Source: Candidatus Nanohaloarchaea archaeon (lineage in GTDB: Archaea > EX4484-52 > GLR71). From it: 34,404 nucleotides of DNA. A program made the position numbers and the translations under genes. The DNA lies in contig WTCB01000126.1 of assembly GCA_013138765.1 (NCBI GenBank), positions 1 through 34,404 on the forward strand, read 5' to 3'. Under the pieces are notes generated by a model. That model made no database searches and had not been told where the DNA came from. It saw only the letters and a list, made by a program, of their open reading frames with translations. Of this stretch, positions 1-11,522 are shown one piece after another. The stretch's first letter is position 1, and each line of letters begins with the position of its first letter.

Positions 1-71
1 ATAAACAAACAGATAAATACTTTTTCAGACATATATCTTCATATGTTTTTCTTTAAAAGGTGTTAGTTGAT

Positions 72-1061
72 ATGGAAGATAAAGAGATTAAAGCGCTGAA
101 CAAGCGCGCAAGCGACTATTCAAATGATATCGATGAGGTTGTCTCACAGATCAAGAATGTTGTGGTCGGGCAGTCTGATGTGGTTGACAGGATCATGATA
201 TCACTTATTGCTAATGGGCACATCCTTCTTGAAGGTCTGCCGGGGCTTGCTAAGACGCTCATGATTAAGACACTCTCTGACACGGTTGATGCAAGCTTTA
301 ACAGGATACAGTTCACTCCAGACATCCTCCCTGCTGATATTGTAGGCACTAAGATATACAACCAGAACAATGCAACATTCTCTACAAAGAAAGGGCCCAT
401 ATTTGCTAATTTCATACTGGCCGATGAGATTAATCGTGCACCGCCTAAGGCACAATCGGCACTTCTTGAGGCTATGCAGGAGAGGCAGGTGACGATTTCC
501 GGTGAGACTTATCCGTTGTCTAAACCTTTCCTTGTGCTTGCTACACAGAATCCGCTTGAGACACAGGGTACATATACGCTTCCTGAGGCACAGGTGGACA
601 GGTTCATGTTTAAGGTGAATGTCAATTATCCGCTTGAAGATGAAGAAAAACAGATCATCTCTCGGATGACTGGGTCGACAGTTCCTTTTGCAAAAAAAGT
701 CATAACGCCTGCAAAGATCATTGAGATGCAAAAATTGTGCCATGAGATATATCTTGATGACAATGTTCGCGATTTCATCGTGAGCATCGTCTTCGCTACT
801 CGTGACCCTAAAAAGTATGGCCTTGACATTGATAATCTAATTGAGTATGGTGCTTCTCCCCGTGCTTCTATCTGGCTTACTTTGGGTGCAAAGGCCCATG
901 CGCTCCTTCAGGGCAGGGGCTATGTGATTCCTGATGATGTCAAAGAGATTGCAGTGGATGTATTGAGGCACAGGATAATATTGACTTATGAGGCTGAGGC
1001 CGAAGGTGTCAGTACGGATAAATTGGTTGAGATGATACTTTCAAAAGTTAAGTCGCCTTAA
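72..1061 (+). CDS. MoxR-family AAA+ ATPase
   Basis: Walker A-like GLPGLAKT, ADEINRAPPKAQSALLEAMQERQVT, ATQNP motif; ATG at 72 preferred over the track GTG at 60. Confidence 0.93.
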   Translation: MEDKEIKALNKRASDYSNDIDEVVSQIKNVVVGQSDVVDRIMISLIANGHILLEGLPGLAKTLMIKTLSDTVDASFNRIQFTPDILPADIVGTKIYNQNNATFSTKKGPIFANFILADEINRAPPKAQSALLEAMQERQVTISGETYPLSKPFLVLATQNPLETQGTYTLPEAQVDRFMFKVNVNYPLEDEEKQIISRMTGSTVPFAKKVITPAKIIEMQKLCHEIYLDDNVRDFIVSIVFATRDPKKYGLDIDNLIEYGASPRASIWLTLGAKAHALLQGRGYVIPDDVKEIAVDVLRHRIILTYEAEAEGVSTDKLVEMILSKVKSP

Positions 1062-1092
1062 GTTTTAGATTTTTATTTGGTGCTGCGTTTAT

Positions 1093-2010
1093 ATGGATGA
1101 TTTTTTTCGTGATAAAAAAGAAGATGTACGGGATGTACTTAAGTCTGCAAGAGATATAGGTATGTCATTCCGTAAACTTTCAGACAGTAAGATCCATGGT
1201 GCGCACATGTCAATGTTTAAGGGTCGCGGTCTTGAATTTAGTGAGATCCGCGGTTATCTGCCAGGAGATGATGTGCGGGCAATTGACTGGAATGTGACTG
1301 CGCGGTTCGGGCATCCTTATGTCAAGGAGTTTGTTGAAGAGCGTGACATGATAGTCTATCTTGTTGTTGATGTGTCTGGGTCTTTTGATTTCGGTACACA
1401 GGATTCTTTTAAGAGGATGGCGGCGGCTAAGATCTGCGCATCTGTCGCCTTAAGTGCAGTCAAGAACAATGATGCTATAGGGCTTGTTCTTTTTTCTGAC
1501 AGGGTTGAGAAATGTATCCATCCATCAAAAGGCAAGAAACATATGATGCGTATTGTTCATGAGATTGTATCTTTTGAGTCTAAATCGCGCGGTACAGGGC
1601 TTAAGGCACCGTTAGGGTTTCTTTCAAATGTGATAAATCAGAGGTCTATATTATTTTTGATATCTGATTTTATGGATGATGTCCGTGAATATTCGCGTGA
1701 GCTAGGCTATCTTTCCAAAGAAAATGATGTTATTGCGGTTGACCTTTATGATGCGCGTGAAGTCAGCATCCCTGATGTGGGATTGATCGAGCTTGAGGAT
1801 GAAGAGACTGGGGAGCAGATGTTGATTGATACTTCTGATTCGTCGTTTCGTGCTGATTTTGAGGAAAATGTTCGTGCGGATAGAGAAAGGCTGATCAGGT
1901 TTATGCGCAAGAAACGGATTGATCATGTATCAGTATCTACAACGGATGATGGCAGTTCTAAGATTTCAGGGCTTTTGAAGATGCGTTCTCGTCGGAGGTT
2001 ATCTGCATGA
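1093..2010 (+). CDS. DUF58 domain protein (VWA-like), MoxR partner
   Basis: GRGLEFSEIRGYLPGDDVRAIDWNVTARFGHPYVKEFVEERD signature; directly follows MoxR. Confidence 0.92.
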   Translation: MDDFFRDKKEDVRDVLKSARDIGMSFRKLSDSKIHGAHMSMFKGRGLEFSEIRGYLPGDDVRAIDWNVTARFGHPYVKEFVEERDMIVYLVVDVSGSFDFGTQDSFKRMAAAKICASVALSAVKNNDAIGLVLFSDRVEKCIHPSKGKKHMMRIVHEIVSFESKSRGTGLKAPLGFLSNVINQRSILFLISDFMDDVREYSRELGYLSKENDVIAVDLYDAREVSIPDVGLIELEDEETGEQMLIDTSDSSFRADFEENVRADRERLIRFMRKKRIDHVSVSTTDDGSSKISGLLKMRSRRRLSA

Positions 2011-2645
2011 GCGGTCTTTTTTATGAACCATTGTCACAGGTTCCATGGCTGTACGTTCTCTGTATATTGTTTGTCTCTGCTGTGTCTATAATATTTCATT
2101 CAAAGATGACAGGTCTTGATGTCCGTCGTGAGATGTCGGTTCTTGTCCGTGGCATGGTCCATATCATTATATTTTCATTGGTCATATTTTCAACTGTCGG
2201 GTTCTTAAAATATACAAGTTATCTGAAGATTGATATCATGCAGCTTTCTGTCTTTGAATTTTTTGCAGTATCTATTTTTGCAACAATGGTCATTGCCTGG
2301 AAATCTTTGTTTGCAGAGGTCAAGGTCTCAGATGTGGGGGCATTGCGATTTTTGACATCTATTCCTTATCCTTTAAGGCAGGCGTTATTGTTATTGTTGT
2401 TAGTTTCCATTGTTTATCTGTATAGTCCTGAGATGAGTATTTTTGGGATACTTGTTGCTGTTTTGCCTGTCAATGTATTGTACCACTTATACCGTATCGG
2501 TATTGCTGATAAAATATTTGTGGGATCTATAGACGGGCTTAATCGTGTTGATACTATTATTGATTCTGTGTCTGGTCTTGGGTCTCGTGATTCAGGAAAA
2601 AATAAGATTAAAAAAAAGAATAGGTTTTGGGGCGTTAAAAAATGA
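2007..2645 (+). CDS. Multi-pass membrane protein of MoxR/VWA operon
   Basis: ORF overlapping its neighbours by 4 nt, several hydrophobic segments. Confidence 0.75.
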   Translation: MSGLFYEPLSQVPWLYVLCILFVSAVSIIFHSKMTGLDVRREMSVLVRGMVHIIIFSLVIFSTVGFLKYTSYLKIDIMQLSVFEFFAVSIFATMVIAWKSLFAEVKVSDVGALRFLTSIPYPLRQALLLLLLVSIVYLYSPEMSIFGILVAVLPVNVLYHLYRIGIADKIFVGSIDGLNRVDTIIDSVSGLGSRDSGKNKIKKKNRFWGVKK

Positions 2646-3589
2646 ATTTTGCTAATCCGTCGTATCTTATCTTGTTTGCGCTTTTACCTTTAATCTATTA
2701 TGTCTATGTTTCGGGGCAGAGAAAAAAACATATGTCTGCAATAAAATTTTCTAACCTGTCGCTTATCCGCAGGTCTGTCAAGCCGTCTGTGTCTGTAAAA
2801 CGGAATAGGATAATCTTTGCTGTTGAATTTATGATACTTATCTCTTTGATATTTGCGCTTTCGGATCCGCAGATTGAGCTCATGCATAAAGGTGAGGGTG
2901 TGAATGTCGTGCTCGCTCTTGATGTATCCGGTTCGATGTCTGCGACTGATTATCAGCCTACAAGGATGGAGGCGTCAAAGGTCAGTGCGCGTACATTCAT
3001 TGAAAGTCTTGAGACCAATGATAGGGCAGGCATTGTCATATTTTCTGAGGGGGCGACCACACAGTCGTTTTTGACACCGTCGCGTGAGAGGACACTCACC
3101 AATCTTGATGCCATCTCTGTCAGTCAGGGCAGGACGGCTATCGGTGACGGACTTGCTCTTGCGGTTGACATGGTCACGTCTGTGCCCAGCAAGAAGAAAG
3201 TGGTCATATTCTTGAGTGATGGCGTGAATAATGCTGGGGTCATAACTCCTTTGGAGGCGATCGGTTTCGCAAAAGAGCAGGACATACAGGTATATACGGT
3301 AGGTATGGGTTCAAATGAACAAGTAATATTGGGCTATGACTGGTTTGGACGACCGCAGTATGCTGAGTTTGATGAGGCTACACTCAAACAGATTGCGGAG
3401 GCTACTGGCGGCGACTATTTCAAGTCGGTCGATACTGAGACATTGAATGATATATATAAGACATTGTCTGAAAAGATTGAGAGGAAGGAAGAGCCGACAA
3501 GTACTATGATCTGGTTTATCATATTGAGTTTTGCGCTTATGGTGTGTGATCTTTATATCAGGCAGGTCAAGTACAGGGTTGTGTCCTGA
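2642..3589 (+). CDS. VWA-domain membrane protein (BatA-like)
   Basis: MIDAS motif DVSGSMSA, N-terminal two TM segments, C-terminal TM segment. Confidence 0.9.
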   Translation: MNFANPSYLILFALLPLIYYVYVSGQRKKHMSAIKFSNLSLIRRSVKPSVSVKRNRIIFAVEFMILISLIFALSDPQIELMHKGEGVNVVLALDVSGSMSATDYQPTRMEASKVSARTFIESLETNDRAGIVIFSEGATTQSFLTPSRERTLTNLDAISVSQGRTAIGDGLALAVDMVTSVPSKKKVVIFLSDGVNNAGVITPLEAIGFAKEQDIQVYTVGMGSNEQVILGYDWFGRPQYAEFDEATLKQIAEATGGDYFKSVDTETLNDIYKTLSEKIERKEEPTSTMIWFIILSFALMVCDLYIRQVKYRVVS

Positions 3590-3598
3590 TTTGGGTTT

Positions 3599-5467
3599 AT
3601 GGTGTTTGCTGTGAGGATTCGCTGTTCTTATGTTTTGATGTCTCTGTCTCTTTTATTCTTATTTTTATTCTCACCGGGTTCTGTGTATGCGTCTGATACA
3701 CTTTCTGTTGAAAAGATGGTCCAGACAACTACGGTCAATTCTGGTGATACTGTAAAGATATATCTTAATATAAGCAATCCGTTCGGTACTGAGCTTGCTA
3801 TTAAAGTCCGTGATAATAATTCTATCGGTGGGAGCACTGTTGATACTGTGTGTCAGCAGGCAGGCATTTCTTCTGGGTCTGGTGTTGCGGATTATATGGA
3901 TATTCAGGCGTTTATGCCCGGGAATTATACTCTTGGTGTGATTGAAGTTAAGTATACTAATCCTGTTACTGGTCTAGTTGAGGTTGTTACGAGTACGGAT
4001 GAGGTTGCCATTGAGGTCGTGGGCAGTCAGGGCAATGTCTTTAAGTCGTCTACACAGACTATCATGAACTGCCAGTTTGAGGATGAAGAGGAACAGCAAC
4101 AGCAGCAACAGGAGTCTTCTGAGGAAGAAAAATCCATGATGGATAAGCTAAAAGAGATGTTGCAGCAGAGCGAGGAAGAAAAACAGCAGAAGGAAGAGGT
4201 TCAACAACAGGAGCAGCAAGAACCGCAATCTAGTCCTGCACAGCAGAAACTGTCATCATCACGGCAGGCGTCATCACAGGATATGCAGTCTGTGAAGGAC
4301 GGTCTTCAAAAACAGGCTGAAGAGATGCAAAAACAGTTGGAGGACGGACTTGATAAGGTGTTGTCAGAGGATAAAGATTTCAAGGAGATGGAAGAGTCGC
4401 TTAAGGAGGATGGATATGAACTTGACTCTAAAGATGTACCGCCTCTGAAAGGGAATGAGACTAATTTTACTTATGATTACAAGAATGATAAAGGTGAGAA
4501 GGCGTCAATATCTGGGAATATGCGCGATGGTGAAGTGTCTGACCTTAAGAAGATGAGTCCGGAGGATCAGGAACAGCTGGAGGCAGGTCTTGAAGCTGAC
4601 CCTGAGTTTCAGGAGATGAAAGATGATCTTCTTGAGCAGGGCTATGAGATGGAAAAGACTGAATTTAGTGGTCTTGATTCTGATAATAAGACTGATTTCA
4701 CCTCATCCTTTAAGAAACCTGACGGCAATACTGCAAATATTACCGGGTCTATGCATGACGGCAGACCTTCTGACATGGGGCATCTGTCTGATGATGATAT
4801 TTCAAATATCAAAGAGGCTTTAGAAAATTCTTCAGAGTATCAGGATCTGAAAGAAGAGCTTGAGTCTAAGAATATGTCGTTACCTTCTGATCTAAATGTT
4901 GAGCCTATCAAGGACGGGAAGACTGAGGTCAGTCAGGGAAACATTACTGCTTCTGTAGCTGTGTCCGGTAATGAGACTGAGATACTTGATATTGATTTTG
5001 ATGATGGCCGGACTTTGATGGACAAGGTCAAGTATCCGTTGATCTTTCTCATATTTCTGATAATTGGCGTGTCTTATTATCTTTATAGAAAACGTGAGGC
5101 TCTGGTCAATCTTGTGGCCGACAATGTTCCTGTCGTTCGCGTCAAGAAGATCAATCCTAAAAAAGATGCGCTTTTGATGCTTTCTGAGGCTGAGAAGCTG
5201 TTTGAGGCCGGAGATATGAAAGAAGCATACACTAAAGTGTCTTTGGCTGTCCGGTTTTATTTCAGGCATACTATCGGTTCGGCTCTAAGTCGTGAGTTGA
5301 CGAGCACTGATGTCATCCGTCTTCTGAAGAATGAAGGTCATGGTGATGTTTCAAAGGTCAAAGAATGCTTTTCTATGTGCGACCTTGTCAAGTTTGCAAA
5401 GTATAAGCCTAATAAGAAAGATTTCGGCAAGATTCTTGGGCTTGGAAAAGAGATTGTGGGAAAGTAA
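3599..5467 (+). CDS. Secreted/membrane-anchored Bat-operon protein with Q/E-rich linker, three 77-aa repeats, TM segment and helical C-terminal domain
   Basis: Signal-like N-terminus, Q/E-rich tract, internal repeats seen by eye, TM YPLIFLIFLIIGVSYYLY, operon position. Confidence 0.8.
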   Translation: MVFAVRIRCSYVLMSLSLLFLFLFSPGSVYASDTLSVEKMVQTTTVNSGDTVKIYLNISNPFGTELAIKVRDNNSIGGSTVDTVCQQAGISSGSGVADYMDIQAFMPGNYTLGVIEVKYTNPVTGLVEVVTSTDEVAIEVVGSQGNVFKSSTQTIMNCQFEDEEEQQQQQQESSEEEKSMMDKLKEMLQQSEEEKQQKEEVQQQEQQEPQSSPAQQKLSSSRQASSQDMQSVKDGLQKQAEEMQKQLEDGLDKVLSEDKDFKEMEESLKEDGYELDSKDVPPLKGNETNFTYDYKNDKGEKASISGNMRDGEVSDLKKMSPEDQEQLEAGLEADPEFQEMKDDLLEQGYEMEKTEFSGLDSDNKTDFTSSFKKPDGNTANITGSMHDGRPSDMGHLSDDDISNIKEALENSSEYQDLKEELESKNMSLPSDLNVEPIKDGKTEVSQGNITASVAVSGNETEILDIDFDDGRTLMDKVKYPLIFLIFLIIGVSYYLYRKREALVNLVADNVPVVRVKKINPKKDALLMLSEAEKLFEAGDMKEAYTKVSLAVRFYFRHTIGSALSRELTSTDVIRLLKNEGHGDVSKVKECFSMCDLVKFAKYKPNKKDFGKILGLGKEIVGK

Positions 5468-5653
5468 GATGCATTTTTAATTATTTCTTGATTGGTTGTT
5501 TTTTTGTGGTTTTATGATTTTAATTTAAAATCAGTTATTATTTTATAGTTATGTTTCTATGGGTTTAATATATATAATATAAAATCTATATTATATAGAG
5601 GTTTTATCTATGGTCTATCTTAAACCATAAAATATCTTTTAAGGGTGGTAATT

Positions 5654-6013
5654 ATGGATATGGAAGCTGAAAAAAGAAAAACGATGATGAAAGCAAAGGT
5701 GGGTATGATTTTTGCAATAGTTGGTTTTTTGATGGTGTTCTCTGCAATCGTAACAGAATTTACAGTATTTAAGCCAACTTTACAAAGTCTTAATGAAAAT
5801 CCTAAAGCGGTCTGGGAAGGGGCTACAAGGGGCGCAGATCCTGGACTTGTTGATATGCGTATAATTGCTAATTCATATGGGCCTATGCTTTTGACATTAA
5901 AGCTTGGCGGTATCGGGTTTATACTTGCTGGGATATTCTTGGCCTTAATTGCAATACTTGCTGCGCTTTCGATGATGCCTTATGCACTTTCTGATGCGAT
6001 GAAGAATAAGTGA
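5654..6013 (+). CDS. Small membrane protein, about two TM segments, function unknown
   Basis: ORF with GGTGG about 8 nt upstream; hydrophobic segments VGMIFAIVGFLMVFSAIV and GGIGFILAGIFLALIAILAAL. Confidence 0.7.
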   Translation: MDMEAEKRKTMMKAKVGMIFAIVGFLMVFSAIVTEFTVFKPTLQSLNENPKAVWEGATRGADPGLVDMRIIANSYGPMLLTLKLGGIGFILAGIFLALIAILAALSMMPYALSDAMKNK

Positions 6014-6018
6014 TCTTT

Positions 6019-6516
6019 TTAATTATTTTCTTTTTTCTTTTCTTCTAGGATTTTTTCTATGTGGTACAGGTTGATTATGTCTTCTTTATTGTATTCTAAG
6101 AGTCTGTTGAGTGAATTGTTGCATCCATGCTGATATCGTCTCCAGAGACGTACGGCTTCACGTCCGTCTGAGATGCCTGAATCACGGGATATGCCAAGCA
6201 TGTTCTCTATCTTTTTCAGGCCACCAGTCAGATCATGTTTTCTGCAGGTGTACATGAGATCGTGGTGTTGTGCGCTCTTGAAGTCTATGTTTGGGAACTT
6301 GTGCGCCAAAAAAGGTATGTCGAAGCGTTTTCCGTTGAAGGTGACCATATCTTTTGCTTTTTTGATTACATCATTTAGGTTGTCTTCGGTCAGGTCTATT
6401 CCGTTTATAAACTGTATGACTTCGTCACCTGTATAGATGCCGACCACTGTTATGCTGTTTCTTTGTCGGCTCAATCCTGTGGTCTCGATGTCTATGTATT
6501 GTTTCAATTGTATCAC
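6019..6516 (-). CDS. Predicted RNase H-fold 3'-5' exonuclease (YprB-like)
   Basis: YIDIETTGL, VTFNGKRFDIPFL, HHDLMYTCR, YNKEDIINLYHI exonuclease motifs. Confidence 0.85.
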   Translation of the reverse strand: MIQLKQYIDIETTGLSRQRNSITVVGIYTGDEVIQFINGIDLTEDNLNDVIKKAKDMVTFNGKRFDIPFLAHKFPNIDFKSAQHHDLMYTCRKHDLTGGLKKIENMLGISRDSGISDGREAVRLWRRYQHGCNNSLNRLLEYNKEDIINLYHIEKILEEKKKENN

Positions 6517-6524
6517 TGTAATTT

Positions 6525-7823
<1,299 letters not shown>

Positions 7824-8026
7824 CTATGTTATTAAATCATTCTTTTTCGGGTCCAATTATATCTTTTATTTTTGAGTCTTTTTTTATGTCAATTATTTTT
7901 TTAAGTATGGTAAGACCTGAAGCGCCAAGGGTAATGCTTCTGATTGTTATGAGGATTGATTATATTATTTTTATTGTAATAAATTTAATGATTCTATTTT
8001 GTGTCTTTCAAGAATAAATATGTTTT

Positions 8027-8986
8027 TTATATCAAGAACATTGCCAGGAAATTGAAAGTGTAGCCTGTCAGGATTATCGATATGGTGACGATGGTGAAGA
8101 ATGCTACAATGAGTGGCAGTTTCATTGCGCGTCGTAAAATGATCGCTTCAGGGATGCTCAATGCAGCAGTACCCATCATGAATGCGAGCGCTGTGCCTAA
8201 TGGGAATCCTTTTTCAAATAGGACAACTGCTATCGGTACGACGGCTGCGCAGTTTGCATATAATGGTACGCCTATCAATGTTGCAATTGGGACTGAGAAT
8301 ATTCCACCTGTCTGAATAAGACTTATTACTGTTTCTTCTGGTATATAACCGTGGATTCCTGCAGCAATACCAATACCTACAAAGACCCACATCCAGATGC
8401 TTTTGATTATTGTTGTTGCTTCTTTTAATCCTGTATCTATTCTTTCTTTTTGTGTGCTGAAGATTTTTTCGTCGTTATTGCCTTTTGTCTCTATCATGTC
8501 TTGTACTATGTGTTTTTCAAGTCCGAGCTTGCCTATCACTATGCCTGAAAATACACCGATCAGTATTCCGCTAATTATATAGAGCGCTGTTATTTTCCAG
8601 CCGAAAAATCCGAGCATTATTATTGCAACGTATTCGTTTACCAATGGCGACGTCACAAGAAATGAGAAACTTACACCTAATGGGATTTTCGCTTTCATGA
8701 AGGATAAGAAGACAGGTATTGATGAACATGAACAAAAGGGTGTGATTGCACCCATGATTGCTGCTATTATGTTTCCTATGCCTTGTTTTTTCCCTGAAAG
8801 TAATTGTCTTATCTTTTTTTCTGATATGTATGTCCTTAAATATCCTACAATTGCAATCATTACGAAAAGAAGTAGTAATATCTTTATTGAATCATATATG
8901 AAAAAATTTAAAGTTGATTCTAGTCTTGTGCCTTTCTCAATGTTTAAAATGGATAAGACTATCCAACTTGAAAATTCTTCAAGCAT
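8027..8986 (-). CDS. COG0701/PF03773-type permease
   Basis: AAIMGAITPFCSCSSIPVFLSFMKAKIPLG...TSPLVNEY signature, about 8 TM segments. Confidence 0.9.
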   Translation of the reverse strand: MLEEFSSWIVLSILNIEKGTRLESTLNFFIYDSIKILLLLFVMIAIVGYLRTYISEKKIRQLLSGKKQGIGNIIAAIMGAITPFCSCSSIPVFLSFMKAKIPLGVSFSFLVTSPLVNEYVAIIMLGFFGWKITALYIISGILIGVFSGIVIGKLGLEKHIVQDMIETKGNNDEKIFSTQKERIDTGLKEATTIIKSIWMWVFVGIGIAAGIHGYIPEETVISLIQTGGIFSVPIATLIGVPLYANCAAVVPIAVVLFEKGFPLGTALAFMMGTAALSIPEAIILRRAMKLPLIVAFFTIVTISIILTGYTFNFLAMFLI

Positions 8987-9007
8987 ATTAAATCTAAATC
9001 CTTAGTT

Positions 9008-9133
9008 TTAACAGCAGGAACCAGAACATGAACTGCAACAACTTTCTTTTGATTTCTTTTCAAGCTTTTTGTCAAGCTTTTCTGTAATCTTTGATAAGAT
9101 ACTTTTTTTGTTTTCTTTTTTATTTTCAGCCAT
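9008..9133 (-). CDS. 41-aa Cys-rich small protein MAENKKENKKSILSKITEKLDKKLEKKSKESCCSSCSGSCC
   Basis: Hand-translated minus-strand ORF below the track length cut-off; 21 bp upstream of the permease on the same strand; CCSSCSGSCC tail. Confidence 0.7.
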   Translation of the reverse strand: MAENKKENKKSILSKITEKLDKKLEKKSKESCCSSCSGSCC

Positions 9134-9465
9134 TTGAATCATACAGTTGATTGGAGCGGTTAACTATTTATTGTTATTTATAGTGTTGCATACTATATTT
9201 ATTATATATGGTATGCCTATCATATATTGTAGGTCTGTAATGTGTCTGGCGATTGAGAAGTATAACCGACTGTTAAAAGTTATCAGAGCTTTATACACTA
9301 ATACAAACATTTATAAAGGTTTTGAAGAAAAAGTATCTTGTTCATTATTGGCTTGAAAACCTCTTGCTAATATACATATATTGTATATCTAGAGTTCTTT
9401 CATCATCTGAAATGTGGTACAAAAATCGATTTGTTTTTAAAGCTATCGTGTTAAAGGTAATATCT

Positions 9466-10449
9466 ATGGGAAGAGTACATCATCCACGAAGAGGATCACT
9501 TGCATTTAGGCCAAAGACCAGGGCTAAAAGAATATATCCAACTATGAAAACTCTTCCGGCAATTTCAGAGACAAAAATACAGGAATTTGCAGGATATAAA
9601 GTGGGTATGACTCATGTGACTATTGTTGACAACCGTAAAGGATCAGTTACTTATAATCAAGAGATTTCAGTGCCGGTTACAGTAATGGAATGTCCAAATC
9701 TTAAAGTGCTTGGCATAAGGACATATTCACGAGGTGTTTACGGCACCAAGGCCATTTCAGAATCTTTGTCAGTTGATAATTCTGCAGATGATCTAAAAAG
9801 AGCAGGCGTTCATGTTTCAAAAGTAAAATCAAAAGATCTTAAGGAAGATATCGATTCAATTGCTGAAGTCCGTCTGATTGTATATACTCGACCTACAGAA
9901 ACTGGTGTTTCAAAAAAGACCCCAGAAGTCTTTGAGGTAACAGTTTCAGGAAATAATACTGAAGAGAAACTTAAGCTTGCAGAAGATAAGCTTGGAAAAG
10001 AACTTGCAGTTTCAGAAATATTTAATGCTGGCGAAACTATTGATGTTCGTTCAGTCACTAAAGGAAAAGGTTTTTCAGGACAAGTAAAAAGGTATGGTGT
10101 TAAACTTTTAGCAAAAAAATCTGAAAAAGTCAAGCGAAAACCAGGTAATCTTGGACCTTTCCATCCACATAAGACAAGTTGGACTGTCGCACAGGCAGGA
10201 AATCTTGGTTTTAATAATCGGACTGAACTTAACAAGATGATTGTTAAGATTGGTGAAAAAGATTTGGACATTAAAGGCGGCTGGTTAAATTACGGTAATG
10301 TTAAATCAAATTATATCATGTTAAAAGGTTCTGTGCCAGGACCTTGTAAAAGATTGGTACGATTCAGGGCACCTGTACGACCACAGAAATACAAGTATGA
10401 TGAACCACAGGTGACTTACGTTTCCCTAGAGAGCAAACAGGGTATTTAG
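9466..10449 (+). CDS. rpl3: Ribosomal protein uL3
   Basis: MGRVHHPRRGSLAFRPKTRAKR, KPGNLGPFHPHKTSWTVAQAGNLGF; ATG 9466 preferred over the track start at 9322. Confidence 0.97.
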   Translation: MGRVHHPRRGSLAFRPKTRAKRIYPTMKTLPAISETKIQEFAGYKVGMTHVTIVDNRKGSVTYNQEISVPVTVMECPNLKVLGIRTYSRGVYGTKAISESLSVDNSADDLKRAGVHVSKVKSKDLKEDIDSIAEVRLIVYTRPTETGVSKKTPEVFEVTVSGNNTEEKLKLAEDKLGKELAVSEIFNAGETIDVRSVTKGKGFSGQVKRYGVKLLAKKSEKVKRKPGNLGPFHPHKTSWTVAQAGNLGFNNRTELNKMIVKIGEKDLDIKGGWLNYGNVKSNYIMLKGSVPGPCKRLVRFRAPVRPQKYKYDEPQVTYVSLESKQGI

Positions 10450-10451
10450 AT

Positions 10452-11258
10452 ATGAAAACAAACATAATCTCTATTGATGGCAAAAAAGGTTCGCAAGTAG
10501 ATTTACCTTTACAGTTTTTTGAAACTTACAGACCGGATCTTATAAAACGAGCTGTAATCACTGCACAGAGCAAGGCTAGGCAACCATATGGTGCTGATCC
10601 AAGAGCTGGCCTTAAGACATCTGCACATCATATTGCCAGGCGGTCTTGTTATGGCAGTCTTGCAAATCGTGGTATTGCCCGTATGAAACGTATTACCATC
10701 GGGACTGGTTCTCTGGCAGGTACTGGCCGTGTAGCACCTCATGCAATCAAAGGTAGAAAAGCTCATGCTCCTAAAAGTGAAAAGATATATGCTGTTGATA
10801 TTAATAATACTGAACGAAAACTTGCTATCCGAAGTGCTATTTCAGCTACTGCGGATAAGGAAATAGTATCTGGTCGAGGTCATAAAGTTGATGGTATAAC
10901 TGAATTTCCTATAATCTGTGAAGATAAGCTTGAAACTGTAACAAAAACACAGGATGCGCTTAAAATTTTAAAATCTATTGGATTATCTTTTGATATTGAA
11001 CGATCATCTGAAAGGAAGATACGTGCTGGTCGGGGTACTATGCGTGGCAGGAACTATCGTATTAAAAAAGGTCCATTGGTTGTAGTTGCAAATAATAAGG
11101 GAATTAATGAGGCAGCTTCAAATATTGTTGGTGTTGATGTTATAGAAGTTAAAAATCTTAACGCTGAAATACTTGCACCTGGCACTCATGCGGGCAGGCT
11201 TACTGTATGGACAAAATCTGCAATTGAGATGCTTGAGAAAGAAAAATTATTTATGTGA
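10452..11258 (+). CDS. rpl4: Ribosomal protein uL4
   Basis: Archaeal L4 sequence (SKARQPYGADPRAGLKTSA), operon position. Confidence 0.96.
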   Translation: MKTNIISIDGKKGSQVDLPLQFFETYRPDLIKRAVITAQSKARQPYGADPRAGLKTSAHHIARRSCYGSLANRGIARMKRITIGTGSLAGTGRVAPHAIKGRKAHAPKSEKIYAVDINNTERKLAIRSAISATADKEIVSGRGHKVDGITEFPIICEDKLETVTKTQDALKILKSIGLSFDIERSSERKIRAGRGTMRGRNYRIKKGPLVVVANNKGINEAASNIVGVDVIEVKNLNAEILAPGTHAGRLTVWTKSAIEMLEKEKLFM

Positions 11259-11263
11259 TATCT

Positions 11264-11521
11264 ATGAAACTACAGATACTTAAACATACACATCTGACTG
11301 AGAAAGCTATGAATAATGTTGAAAGCTTGAATGAACTTGTGTTTGTGGCAGATATCAAGGCATCAAAACCTGAAATAAAAAAAGCTATTGAGGATCAATA
11401 TAAGGTTAAGGTCATAAGGATAAACACATTGATTGATCAGAAGAAAAGGAAAAAAGTAACTGTTCGGTTATCTGAGGATACACCTGCAATTGATATTGCA
11501 ACACGGCTTGGGATGATATAA
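11264..11521 (+). CDS. rpl23: Ribosomal protein uL23
   Basis: LTEKAMN..., operon position. Confidence 0.94.
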   Translation: MKLQILKHTHLTEKAMNNVESLNELVFVADIKASKPEIKKAIEDQYKVKVIRINTLIDQKKRKKVTVRLSEDTPAIDIATRLGMI

Positions 11522-11522
11522 T

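Noticed and set aside
201-743. 180-aa minus-strand ORF opposite moxR
   Set aside because: Antisense to a well-supported MoxR gene, no motifs.
9147-9356. 69-aa plus-strand ORF and the N-terminal extension of uL3 from 9322
   Set aside because: AT-rich non-protein-like sequence containing the probable promoter; uL3 homology begins at ATG 9466.
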